From positions 1 to 7,344 of the forward strand of contig SLIS01000363.1 in assembly GCA_007135505.1 (NCBI GenBank): a stretch of 7,344 nt of DNA, read 5' to 3'. The translations under genes were made by a program, and so were the position numbers. Origin of the DNA: Halovivax sp. (lineage in GTDB: Archaea > Halobacteriota > Halobacteria > Halobacteriales > Natrialbaceae). Below, one piece after another: positions 1 to 4,674 of the stretch (within the stretch, counting starts at the first letter, position 1; each line of letters begins with the position of its first letter). The notes beneath the pieces were generated by a model. The model searched no databases, was not told the origin of the DNA, and saw only the letters and a program-made list of their open reading frames with translations.

Positions 1-106
1 CTCCGAATAGCGACGAGAGAACGAGCGCCGAGCCGAGACCGACGCGGACGAAATCGACGACCTCGGGGACCCGGAGGCACTGTTCGGAGGTGAGGAAACC
101 CGATGA
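1..106 (+). CDS. Possible C-terminal tail of an upstream gene (partial)
   Basis: From position 11 to the TGA at 104-106 one frame is open for 31 codons. It ends in an acidic stretch (DADEIDDLGDPEALFGG, then EETR and the stop) that looks like a haloarchaeal protein tail. Its stop overlaps the next gene's start as ATGA, the usual arrangement for translationally coupled genes. Against this, the same frame has a TAG at 8-10 and no good start codon after it. A neighbouring frame (0 mod 3) is open through the left edge and reads plausibly (NSDERTSAEP) up to about position 35. The tail could therefore belong to a gene with a frameshift or nonsense change here, to a sequencing error, or to chance. 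Its function cannot be told from this fragment. Confidence 0.3.
86..93 (+). promoter_or_regulatory. Shine-Dalgarno site of the Rsm22-like gene
   Basis: GGAGGTGA is fully complementary to the archaeal 16S rRNA 3' end (UCACCUCC) and lies 9 nt before the ATG at 103. It settles that ATG as the start. It sits inside the possible tail of the upstream gene, which fits co-transcription and coupled translation. Confidence 0.8.
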
Positions 107-1608
107 CCGATCGACGCGAGGCCGTTCGCTCGAACGCCCGCTACCTGCGGAACGTCAGGCCGATCGATCCCGAGGAGATCTTCGAGTACGTCGAGGGCCA
201 GCCACACCCGGCCGTGGTCCGCCAACTCCTCCGCGAGGAGGCGCCGAACCTCGGCCTCGTCGAGCGCGACGACGGGACGTTCGTCCCGGTTTCCGACGAC
301 CCGGTTCGCCCGCGCAGGGAACCCATTCGGGCGTTCCCCGAGCGGTACGAGCGCCGGCTCGACGAGTACCTCGCCGACCGCTACGGGCCGAACTGGCACG
401 AGGGATCATCGGGCGACGTCCTCCGATCGACGCTCCGGCGGACGAAAGCACAGTACCTCGCGGGCGGTCCCGTCTCGTACGACGAGGACGTCGCGGCGGG
501 GTACGCGATCTACCATCTGCCCGGCTACTACGCGGCCGTCCAGTACGCCCTGGACGACCTGGCCGAGCGGGAATTGCTCGGCCGACACCTCCGGGTGCTC
601 GACGTCGGGGCCGGCGTGGGCGGGCCCGCCCTCGGACTCTGTGACTACCTCCCCGACGAGTCCCTCCTCGAGTACCACGCCGTCGAACCGAGCGCCGCGG
701 CGGACGTCCTCGAGGCGCTGCTTTCGGAAACGGGACCGAACGTTCACGCGAGCGTCCACCGGACGACGGCCGAGGCCTTCGAACCGACTACGGGAACCGA
801 CGACGGCGAGTACGACCTCGTCCTGCTGTGTAACGTTCTGAGCGAACTCGACGATCCGGTCGCCGTCTGCCAGCGGTACCTGGACGTTCTCCCCGAGGAC
901 GGTTCGCTGCTGGCGATGGCGCCGGCCGACCGCGAGACCAGCATCGGCCTCAGGACCGTCGAACGAGCCCTCGAGGCGGGTGACGACGCCGTCCACGGCG
1001 ACGACGCAACCGACGGAGCCGACGGCGACCATCGGGACGCGACCGTCTACGGCCCGATGGTCAGACTCTGGCCGGGCGAGCGCCCGACCGATCGCGGCTG
1101 GTCGTTCGACGTGCGGCCGGACCTGGCCGTACCGGACGTGCAATCGCGACTCGACGGCGCGGCGACCGACCCGGATCACGCGCCCGGGGAGTTCGTGAAC
1201 GTCGACGTCCAGTTCTCCTACAGCATCCTCCGGGTGGACGGTACGCGCCAGTACGAGGTGACGCTCGACGCCGACCGGTGGGCGAAGATGGCCGACATGG
1301 AGCGCCACGTCTCGAGTCGGATCGACCTCGTCGCCGCGAAAGTCAGTCACTCGTTGAGCGAGGCCGACGACGGAACGCGAGGGACCGAGACCGATCGCCC
1401 GAATCCGCTCTTCAAGATTTCCGACGGGAGCGAGGCCGTCGACCACTACGCCGTCGTGACGAAGGAGACCGCGCTGAACCGGTCGCTGCTCGAGGCCGAC
1501 TACGGCGACCTCCTCACGTTCGAGTCGGCGCTGGCGCTGTGGAACGACCACGAGGAGGCGTACAACCTGGTCGTAGACGAGGAGACGGTCGTCGATCCGG
1601 CCTGGTGA
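103..1608 (+). CDS. Rsm22-like class I SAM-dependent methyltransferase (probable rRNA methyltransferase)
   Basis: A 501-aa protein with a Rossmann-type SAM-binding core. Motif I is VLDVGAGVGGPALG (residues 165-178), the next acidic position is E195 in YHAVEPS, and YDLVLLCNVLSEL (237-249) matches the strand-helix that ends in LSEL in Rsm22 proteins. Residues 1-150 form the alpha-helical N-terminal region of the family. Known Rsm22 proteins act on the small ribosomal subunit, mainly in mitochondria, and usually carry a cysteine cluster (CPH..CP and WCHF types) between the core and a conserved FSY motif. Here FSYSI is present (371-375) but the region before it (315-370) has no cysteine; the only cysteines are C180, C243 and C256. 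Residues 383-501 form an extension that may be an OB-fold. The start is fixed by a perfect Shine-Dalgarno site and an ATGA overlap. The family call is secure; substrate and activity are inference. Confidence 0.85.
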   Translation: MTDRREAVRSNARYLRNVRPIDPEEIFEYVEGQPHPAVVRQLLREEAPNLGLVERDDGTFVPVSDDPVRPRREPIRAFPERYERRLDEYLADRYGPNWHEGSSGDVLRSTLRRTKAQYLAGGPVSYDEDVAAGYAIYHLPGYYAAVQYALDDLAERELLGRHLRVLDVGAGVGGPALGLCDYLPDESLLEYHAVEPSAAADVLEALLSETGPNVHASVHRTTAEAFEPTTGTDDGEYDLVLLCNVLSELDDPVAVCQRYLDVLPEDGSLLAMAPADRETSIGLRTVERALEAGDDAVHGDDATDGADGDHRDATVYGPMVRLWPGERPTDRGWSFDVRPDLAVPDVQSRLDGAATDPDHAPGEFVNVDVQFSYSILRVDGTRQYEVTLDADRWAKMADMERHVSSRIDLVAAKVSHSLSEADDGTRGTETDRPNPLFKISDGSEAVDHYAVVTKETALNRSLLEADYGDLLTFESALALWNDHEEAYNLVVDEETVVDPAW

Positions 1609-1612
1609 CGAG

Positions 1613-1622
1613 CACGCGCGTG
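1613..1622 (+). terminator. GC-only palindrome just after the Rsm22-like gene, weak terminator candidate
   Basis: CACGCGCGTG is a perfect 10-bp palindrome beginning 5 nt after the stop codon. It is followed only by TTGTGG, not a real T-run, so termination is a guess. The alternating CG core could also be incidental. Confidence 0.2.
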
Positions 1623-1687
1623 TTGTGGCCGGGCGCGTAACGGTGACGGTCGTGTACTCTGGCGAGCGCGTACGGTCCGGTGGCGGT

Positions 1688-1740
1688 TGCGTTCGTGGTC
1701 GGCACGTTCTGGAGTCGGTGCGTTCGTGGTCGGCACGTTC
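1688..1740 (+). repeat. Two copies of a 22-bp direct repeat, 31-nt period, upstream of surE
   Basis: The 22 bases at 1688-1709 (beginning TGCGTTCGTGG, ending CGGCACGTTC) recur without mismatch at 1719-1740, separated by 9 nt of unrelated sequence. A period of 31 is close to three helical turns, so both copies would face the same side of the DNA. They lie about 70-120 nt before the surE start, upstream of its presumed promoter. Each copy holds a short CGTG-GTCGG-CACG dyad. They may be binding sites for a regulator or only the trace of a local duplication. Confidence 0.75.
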
Positions 1741-1778
1741 GCGGTCGAGAGCGACGATTCGCGCGAGACTCCGATGGC

Positions 1779-1784
1779 CTTTTC
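1779..1784 (+). promoter_or_regulatory. Weak TATA-like box of surE
   Basis: The T-run at 1780-1783 (context GGCCTTTTCGCG) is the most AT-rich point of this spacer and is centred about 27 nt before the ATG at 1809. That is the spacing expected if transcription starts at or next to the start codon. No Shine-Dalgarno sequence precedes the ATG, which agrees with a leaderless mRNA. The box is a poor match to a TATA consensus. Confidence 0.4.
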
Positions 1785-1808
1785 GCGTCCGCCACGTACC
1801 CACCCGGT

Positions 1809-2618
1809 ATGGAAGACCGGCTGTCAATCCTGTTGACGAACGACGACGGCATCGACGAGCCGGGCATCGAGGCGATGGCCGACGAGCTCTCGGCGATCGC
1901 GGACGTCACCGTCGTCGCACCGGCGACCGACCAGAGCGCGTGCGGCCGCGCGATCTCGAACGAGGTGGGCGTCGAGGAACGCGAGAACGGCTACGCGGTG
2001 ACGGGGACGCCGGCCGACTGCGTCGTGGCCGGGCTCGCAGAGCTCGCGCCGGATCCCGATCTCGTCGTCGCCGGCTGCAACGAGGGCGCGAACCTGGGCG
2101 CGTACGTCCTCGGCCGATCGGGGACGATCAGCGCCGCCGTTGAGGCGGCGTTCTTCGACGTCCCGGCCATCGCCACCTCGATGTACGTCCCGGTGGGGGA
2201 CCTCGCGTTCGAGGACGTCGAGACGACGACGGCCGACTTCGCCGAGGCGACGCGAGCGACGCGGTACCTCGTCGAAAACACGCTCTCCTCGGACGTCTTC
2301 GCCGAGTCCTCGTACCTCAACGTCAACGTCCCGATGAACGGCGGACCCAACCCGCCGATGGAAGTCACCCGGCCGTCGAAGCGCTACGAGATGGACGCCA
2401 CCCGAAACGGCTCGACGATCACCGTCGAGGACGGCGTCTGGGAGTCGATGGAGCCGGAGACGATTCCGGACCCGCCCGGAACGGACCGTCGGGCCGTCGT
2501 CGAGGGGAAGATCAGCGTTTCGCCGCTGGTCGCCCCGCACACCACCGGCCCACACGACGAGTTGGCGACCCTCGCGGAGACGTACCCGCCGAAGCCGCCC
2601 CGGGGCGTCCAGGACTGA
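1809..2618 (+). CDS. surE: 5'/3'-nucleotidase SurE
   Basis: A 269-aa SurE-family phosphatase, close to the usual length of about 250-270. SurE is a cytosolic, metal-dependent enzyme that removes phosphate from nucleoside 5'- and 3'-monophosphates. The N-terminal metal site is present as LTNDDGI (D12, D13), with S43 in TDQSACG and N91 in the glycine/asparagine loop GCNEGANLG (89-97). GTPADCV (66-72) and the RSGTISAA loop (103-110) are also conserved. One small departure: the motif usually written VSGIN reads VAGCN (87-91). The ATG at 1809 is chosen because the conserved core begins five residues later and a TATA-like box lies 27 nt upstream; an open frame back to 1680 encodes nothing SurE-like. 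It stands alone as a transcript, with 200 nt before it and 296 nt after it. Confidence 0.95.
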   Translation: MEDRLSILLTNDDGIDEPGIEAMADELSAIADVTVVAPATDQSACGRAISNEVGVEERENGYAVTGTPADCVVAGLAELAPDPDLVVAGCNEGANLGAYVLGRSGTISAAVEAAFFDVPAIATSMYVPVGDLAFEDVETTTADFAEATRATRYLVENTLSSDVFAESSYLNVNVPMNGGPNPPMEVTRPSKRYEMDATRNGSTITVEDGVWESMEPETIPDPPGTDRRAVVEGKISVSPLVAPHTTGPHDELATLAETYPPKPPRGVQD

Positions 2619-2644
2619 CCGGCGCGCAAGGGCGACGACCGACC

Positions 2645-2663
2645 TGCTGGGTGACGGCCAGCA
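2645..2663 (+). terminator. Hairpin downstream of surE, weak terminator candidate
   Basis: TGCTGG (2645-2650) pairs with CCAGCA (2658-2663) around a 7-nt loop, 26 nt after the surE stop. There is no T-run after it, so a role in ending the surE transcript is uncertain. Confidence 0.25.
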
Positions 2664-2794
2664 CGCTGGACGACGGGGCCGAAACCGCCCCATTGGTTAC
2701 TGATGGAACGACTCAACAGGTCGCCGACGGAACCTCCCCACCGGTCACCGACGAGCCCCCCGTCAGGGCGAGCGGGTGACTCATTTATGATGAT

Positions 2795-2820
2795 GGAGTC
2801 CGGATACATCGACAGACTCC
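2795..2820 (+). promoter_or_regulatory. Inverted repeat upstream of the winged-helix gene promoter, possible operator
   Basis: GGAGTC (2795-2800) and GACTCC (2815-2820) form an exact inverted repeat with 14 nt between the arms; the centre-to-centre distance of 20 nt is about two helical turns. It ends 16 nt before the TATA box at 2838. Just upstream, TTTATGA (2784-2790) is a second AT-rich patch that could serve as another promoter. A dimeric DNA-binding protein is a plausible ligand, possibly the product of the gene itself, but the sequence alone does not show this. Confidence 0.35.
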
Positions 2821-2836
2821 GGTCGTTGCCCGCCAA

Positions 2837-2844
2837 CATATATG
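2837..2844 (+). promoter_or_regulatory. TATA box of the winged-helix gene
   Basis: CATATATG is the clearest TATA-like element in a GC-rich spacer. A start site about 27 nt downstream (near 2866) would give a leader of roughly 50 nt ending in a strong Shine-Dalgarno site. The rest of the 2619-2914 spacer shows no convincing gene. Confidence 0.55.
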
Positions 2845-2900
2845 CCGGGAAGCATAACAGCAAGGTAGGAGGACGTCGAAGGACGACAAAACGGCTAGAC

Positions 2901-2908
2901 GGTGATCC
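2901..2908 (+). promoter_or_regulatory. Shine-Dalgarno site of the winged-helix gene
   Basis: GGTGATCC is complementary to GGATCACC, the conserved 3' end of archaeal 16S rRNA, over 8 bp. It lies 6 nt before the ATG at 2915 and fixes that start. A strong site behind a leader of about 50 nt contrasts with the apparently leaderless genes on either side. Confidence 0.7.
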
Positions 2909-2914
2909 AACTAC

Positions 2915-3292
2915 ATGGTACTCAAAAATCTCTGGTCCCAGCTATCCGCCCGCATCCGATCGGACGCGATCGAGGATCCCGGATCGGGCCAGCAGACGGA
3001 GGAAACGGACGAGGAGGAGACGTTGAGCTACGCCGAGCAGGTCGAGTACGGCGTCGATGAGCGCGATCTCGCCGACGAGGACGTCGTCCTCCGATTGCTC
3101 GTCAAGCGCGGCGGGCGCGTCGAACGCGAAACCGTCATCGAGAAGACGGGCTGGTCGCCGGGGCGCCTGGAGGACGTCGTCTCGGAGATGGAAGACGATA
3201 ACCAGGTGAGCGCGATCACCGTCGGTCGCCAGGACATCATTTGCCGACGCGGATTCGAACCCAAGGGCTATCGCTCGCACCTGAACGAGTAG
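2915..3292 (+). CDS. Small winged-helix DNA-binding protein, probable transcription regulator
   Basis: A 125-aa protein. Residues 1-20 (MVLKNLWSQLSARIRSDAIE) could form an amphipathic helix. Residues 21-55 are an acidic, probably flexible linker. Residues 55-112 fit a winged helix: helix 1 EDVVLRLLVKRGG, helix 2 RETVIEKTG, the recognition helix WSPGRLEDVVSEMEDDN, then a beta-wing QVSAITVGRQDIICRRG. This pattern is typical of the many small MarR/ArsR-like wHTH proteins of haloarchaea, in which a tryptophan opens the recognition helix. There is no ligand-binding or metal-binding domain, so no signal can be named. The gene appears to be transcribed alone, with its own TATA box upstream and a palindrome plus T-tracts downstream. 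It may regulate itself or the neighbouring lipoprotein gene. The fold is fairly sure; targets are unknown. Confidence 0.75.
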   Translation: MVLKNLWSQLSARIRSDAIEDPGSGQQTEETDEEETLSYAEQVEYGVDERDLADEDVVLRLLVKRGGRVERETVIEKTGWSPGRLEDVVSEMEDDNQVSAITVGRQDIICRRGFEPKGYRSHLNE

Positions 3293-3398
3293 TTAGGTCA
3301 TCGAGTGACTCGCCACGGAACGTACTGGAACGAGCGGCGCTCGTCCCGAGCGGATTTCGACCGGTTGGCGACCGACTACTGGAATCGAATCGGTGGAC

Positions 3399-3424
3399 AA
3401 CTGGCGCCAGTTTTGGGGATTTTT
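3399..3424 (+). terminator. 14-bp palindrome followed by T-runs: terminator of the winged-helix gene
   Basis: AACTGGCGCCAGTT (3399-3412) is a perfect palindrome, able to fold with a GCGC loop. It is overlapped and followed by TTTT (3411-3414) and TTTTT (3420-3424). Archaeal RNA polymerase terminates at T-runs, so this is a good end for the gene stopping at 3292. A smaller hairpin at 3330-3344 (ACGAGC-GGC-GCTCGT) lies between. The palindrome is also only 55 nt before the lipoprotein start, so it could instead be a protein-binding site. Confidence 0.5.
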
Positions 3425-3434
3425 CAATCAATAG

Positions 3435-3442
3435 AACTATAG
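3435..3442 (+). promoter_or_regulatory. TATA box of the lipoprotein gene
   Basis: AACTATAG stands in an AT-rich run (about 3418-3442) and is centred 27-28 nt before the ATG at 3467. This predicts a leaderless mRNA starting at that ATG and supports it as the true start, although the frame it opens is broken 22 codons later. Confidence 0.55.
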
Positions 3443-3466
3443 CACCTAGACAGGAACGGCCGATCG

Positions 3467-4254
3467 ATGACGGATCGACGATTGCTACTATCTATTGGGA
3501 TCGTCGCCCTGCTGGCGCTGACCGCCGGTTGCATGGCTCTTCCGGTGGCGAACTGACCGGTGACTACTCCGAAGACGAGTTCGACGAGTTCGTCGAGTCG
3601 GCCGTGGCGGCCGAGTCCGACCTGGAGAGCTTCTCGTTCGAAATGGACATGCAAATGGCGGGGGACCAACAGTCCGTCGGGATGACGGCAACCGGTAACG
3701 CGGACCTCGCGAACGAACAGATGAAGATGGACTTCAGCATGAGCGGGGCCGCCGTAGTTCCGGGGGCACCATCCAGTTTCGTCATGTACATCGACGGGGA
3801 TGACGCCTTCTTCGACCTCGACGACGAGTGGCTGCGGATGCCAGCCGAACAGGACGGGACGGCGTTCTGGGACGTCGACGACGAGCTGGCCGTCGTCGAG
3901 GCCCAGTACGAGTACGGCGACGTGCACGTCGAGGAGCGCGACGACGTCGTCGTGGTGACGACGGAACTCGACGGCGACGCGATGGACGACTACCTGGACG
4001 CGGTCGAAGAACACGATCCCTCGATGGCTGACGCTCAATCAGCCGACTGGAGCGACGTAGAGATCCTGGAGATATTCGATGCCGACACCTACCAAATGAC
4101 GGAGAGTCGGATGACGGCCGAGATGACGGAGCGAGGCGAGACCTTCGACTACGAGTACGAGCTGTCCATCGACGACGTCAACGAAGACCTCGAGACGGCC
4201 GTTCCCGACGAGGCCCGTGAGGAAGCCGAGGAAGCGTCCGGAGCGGGCGTCTGA
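3467..4254 (+). pseudogene. Frameshifted secreted lipoprotein gene (LppX/DUF6612-like beta-sandwich protein)
   Basis: The frame opened by ATG 3467 encodes a classic lipoprotein signal: basic start MTDRR, hydrophobic core LLLSIGIVALLA, and lipobox LTAG followed by C22 (TGC at 3530-3532). That frame stops at TGA 3554-3556 after only seven more codons. The mature protein continues in a second frame, from GGC at about 3535 (GSSGGELTGDYSEDEFDE) to the TGA at 4252-4254. The shift lies within a few bases of the lipobox cysteine and needs one added base or two fewer. The mature part (about 240 aa, very acidic) alternates beta strands and fits the extracellular lipoproteins that bind hydrophobic ligands (LppX/LolA-like, DUF6612); I infer this from pattern, not homology search. 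With signal and body in different frames, no secreted product is expected unless the ribosome shifts or the sequence has an error. No slippery heptamer or long homopolymer is present at the shift. Confidence 0.75.
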
Positions 4255-4269
4255 GACGGCGATGATTTT

Positions 4270-4335
4270 CGTCGGTCGAGCGAGTATTTCCCGTCGGTCG
4301 AGCGAGTACGTTTCGTCGGGGAATCGAGAGTACGT
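4270..4335 (+). repeat. Three tandem units with a 22-nt period after the lipoprotein gene
   Basis: The 17 bases CGTCGGTCGAGCGAGTA occur exactly at 4270-4286 and again at 4292-4308. A third, degenerate unit starts at 4314 (CGTCGG, a 4-nt insertion GGAA, TCGAG, AGTACGT), so all three begin 22 nt apart, about two helical turns. Short T-rich spacers (TTTCC, ACGTTT) separate them. They begin 15 nt after the lipoprotein stop. They may be iteron-like binding sites, a composite terminator, or a decayed tandem duplication. No open frame of interest runs through them. Confidence 0.7.
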
Positions 4336-4372
4336 GACGTCGAGTGATCGGTTGTAGTGGTCGATGAACCGG

Positions 4373-4397
4373 GTACCCTCGTCGATCGGTCGGGTAC
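4373..4397 (+). other. Inverted repeat in the spacer before the 52-aa gene
   Basis: GTACCC (4373-4378) and GGGTAC (4392-4397) are inverted around 13 nt; the left arm is itself part of the palindrome GGGTACCC (4371-4378). It lies well upstream (over 80 nt) of the next TATA box, with no T-run. Its role is unknown. Confidence 0.3.
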
Positions 4398-4455
4398 AGT
4401 CCGAGAGTGAGCCGACGATCGAGGGGGATCGACCCCGACACACGCTATTTCGTCC

Positions 4456-4473
4456 GGTTCGCAAACGCGAACC
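4456..4473 (+). promoter_or_regulatory. Exact 7-4-7 inverted repeat abutting the promoter of the 52-aa gene and CBS gene, probable operator
   Basis: GGTTCGC (4456-4462), AAAC, GCGAACC (4467-4473) is a perfect 7-bp inverted repeat. It ends 5 nt before the TATA box and so touches or overlaps the region where TFB would bind. That is where archaeal regulators commonly act, as repressors blocking TFB or as activators recruiting it. The dyad is the cleanest in the window. The regulator is not identified; the nearby winged-helix protein is one candidate. Confidence 0.55.
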
Positions 4474-4478
4474 ACCCC

Positions 4479-4484
4479 ATTATA
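4479..4484 (+). promoter_or_regulatory. TATA box of the 52-aa gene and CBS gene
   Basis: ATTATA (context CCCCATTATAGCC) is centred about 26 nt before the ATG at 4508, the spacing expected for a leaderless transcript. No Shine-Dalgarno sequence precedes that ATG. The box therefore supports both the promoter and the small gene's start. Confidence 0.65.
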
Positions 4485-4507
4485 GCCGTTCACGTGGTCG
4501 ATTCGCT

Positions 4508-4666
4508 ATGTCGACCGCGCCCAGCTTCACCGTCGAGGTCCCGTCCGATCGGCCGGCCCGGAAGACGCTGGTTATCGAGCGAAATCCCGAGACTGACCGG
4601 TCGGTCGTCGTGACTGTCCCGACCGACGGGAACGACCGGAAGACGGTATGTAACTGGTTCGCGTAG
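4508..4666 (+). CDS. 52-aa hypothetical protein with an internal duplication
   Basis: A small protein I do not recognise. Evidence that it is real: a TATA box 26 nt upstream of the ATG, a stop only 8 nt before the next gene's start, and haloarchaeal-like composition. It seems to consist of two similar halves with a 26-residue period, half its length: VEVPSDRPARKTLVI (residues 9-23) and VTVPTDGNDRKTVCN (35-49) share V, VP, D and RKT positions. Each half predicts as a beta strand, a turn rich in Pro/Asp, and a second strand. A single cysteine (C48) sits near the aromatic end NWFA. There is no signal peptide or membrane segment, so it is probably cytoplasmic. As first gene of the unit with the CBS-HPF-like protein, it could be a partner of that protein or serve in its translational coupling. 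Function unknown. Confidence 0.6.
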   Translation: MSTAPSFTVEVPSDRPARKTLVIERNPETDRSVVVTVPTDGNDRKTVCNWFA

Positions 4667-4674
4667 AACCCGAT

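Noticed and set aside
1680..1808. A longer N-terminus for SurE
   Set aside because: The NDDG core follows directly after the ATG at 1809; the upstream extension is Arg-rich, unlike the protein, and covers the direct repeat and the presumed promoter.
406..1827. Long minus-strand open frame of 473 codons opposite the Rsm22-like gene
   Set aside because: Its composition is Arg/Val/Asp-rich with no recognisable motif; it mirrors the G/C third-position bias of the plus-strand gene, which has clear family motifs, a Shine-Dalgarno site and an ATGA overlap.
1824..2693. Minus-strand open frame of 289 codons opposite surE
   Set aside because: Arg/Val-rich with no motif; surE on the plus strand is unmistakable.
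2787..3026. Small plus-strand frame starting MMMESGYIDRL in the spacer before the winged-helix gene
   Set aside because: It contains the TATA box and Shine-Dalgarno site of the next gene and runs out of frame into it as Arg/Ser-rich sequence.
3241..3268. tRNA T-arm look-alike (GGATTCGAACCC)
   Set aside because: It lies inside the winged-helix coding sequence and there is no acceptor stem, anticodon arm or D-arm at the right distances on either strand.
3241..3466. Start of the lipoprotein frame inside the winged-helix gene
   Set aside because: The frame is open there only by chance; the translation before about 3530 is not acidic, has no signal peptide and overlaps another gene and a terminator-like region.
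3525..3560. Programmed ribosomal frameshift in the lipoprotein
   Set aside because: No slippery heptamer, no in-frame rare codon or stop at the shift point and no obvious downstream structure; kept only as a remote possibility.
4270..4335. CRISPR array
   Set aside because: Repeat units are 17-22 nt with only 5 nt between exact copies, three units at most, and no cas gene nearby.
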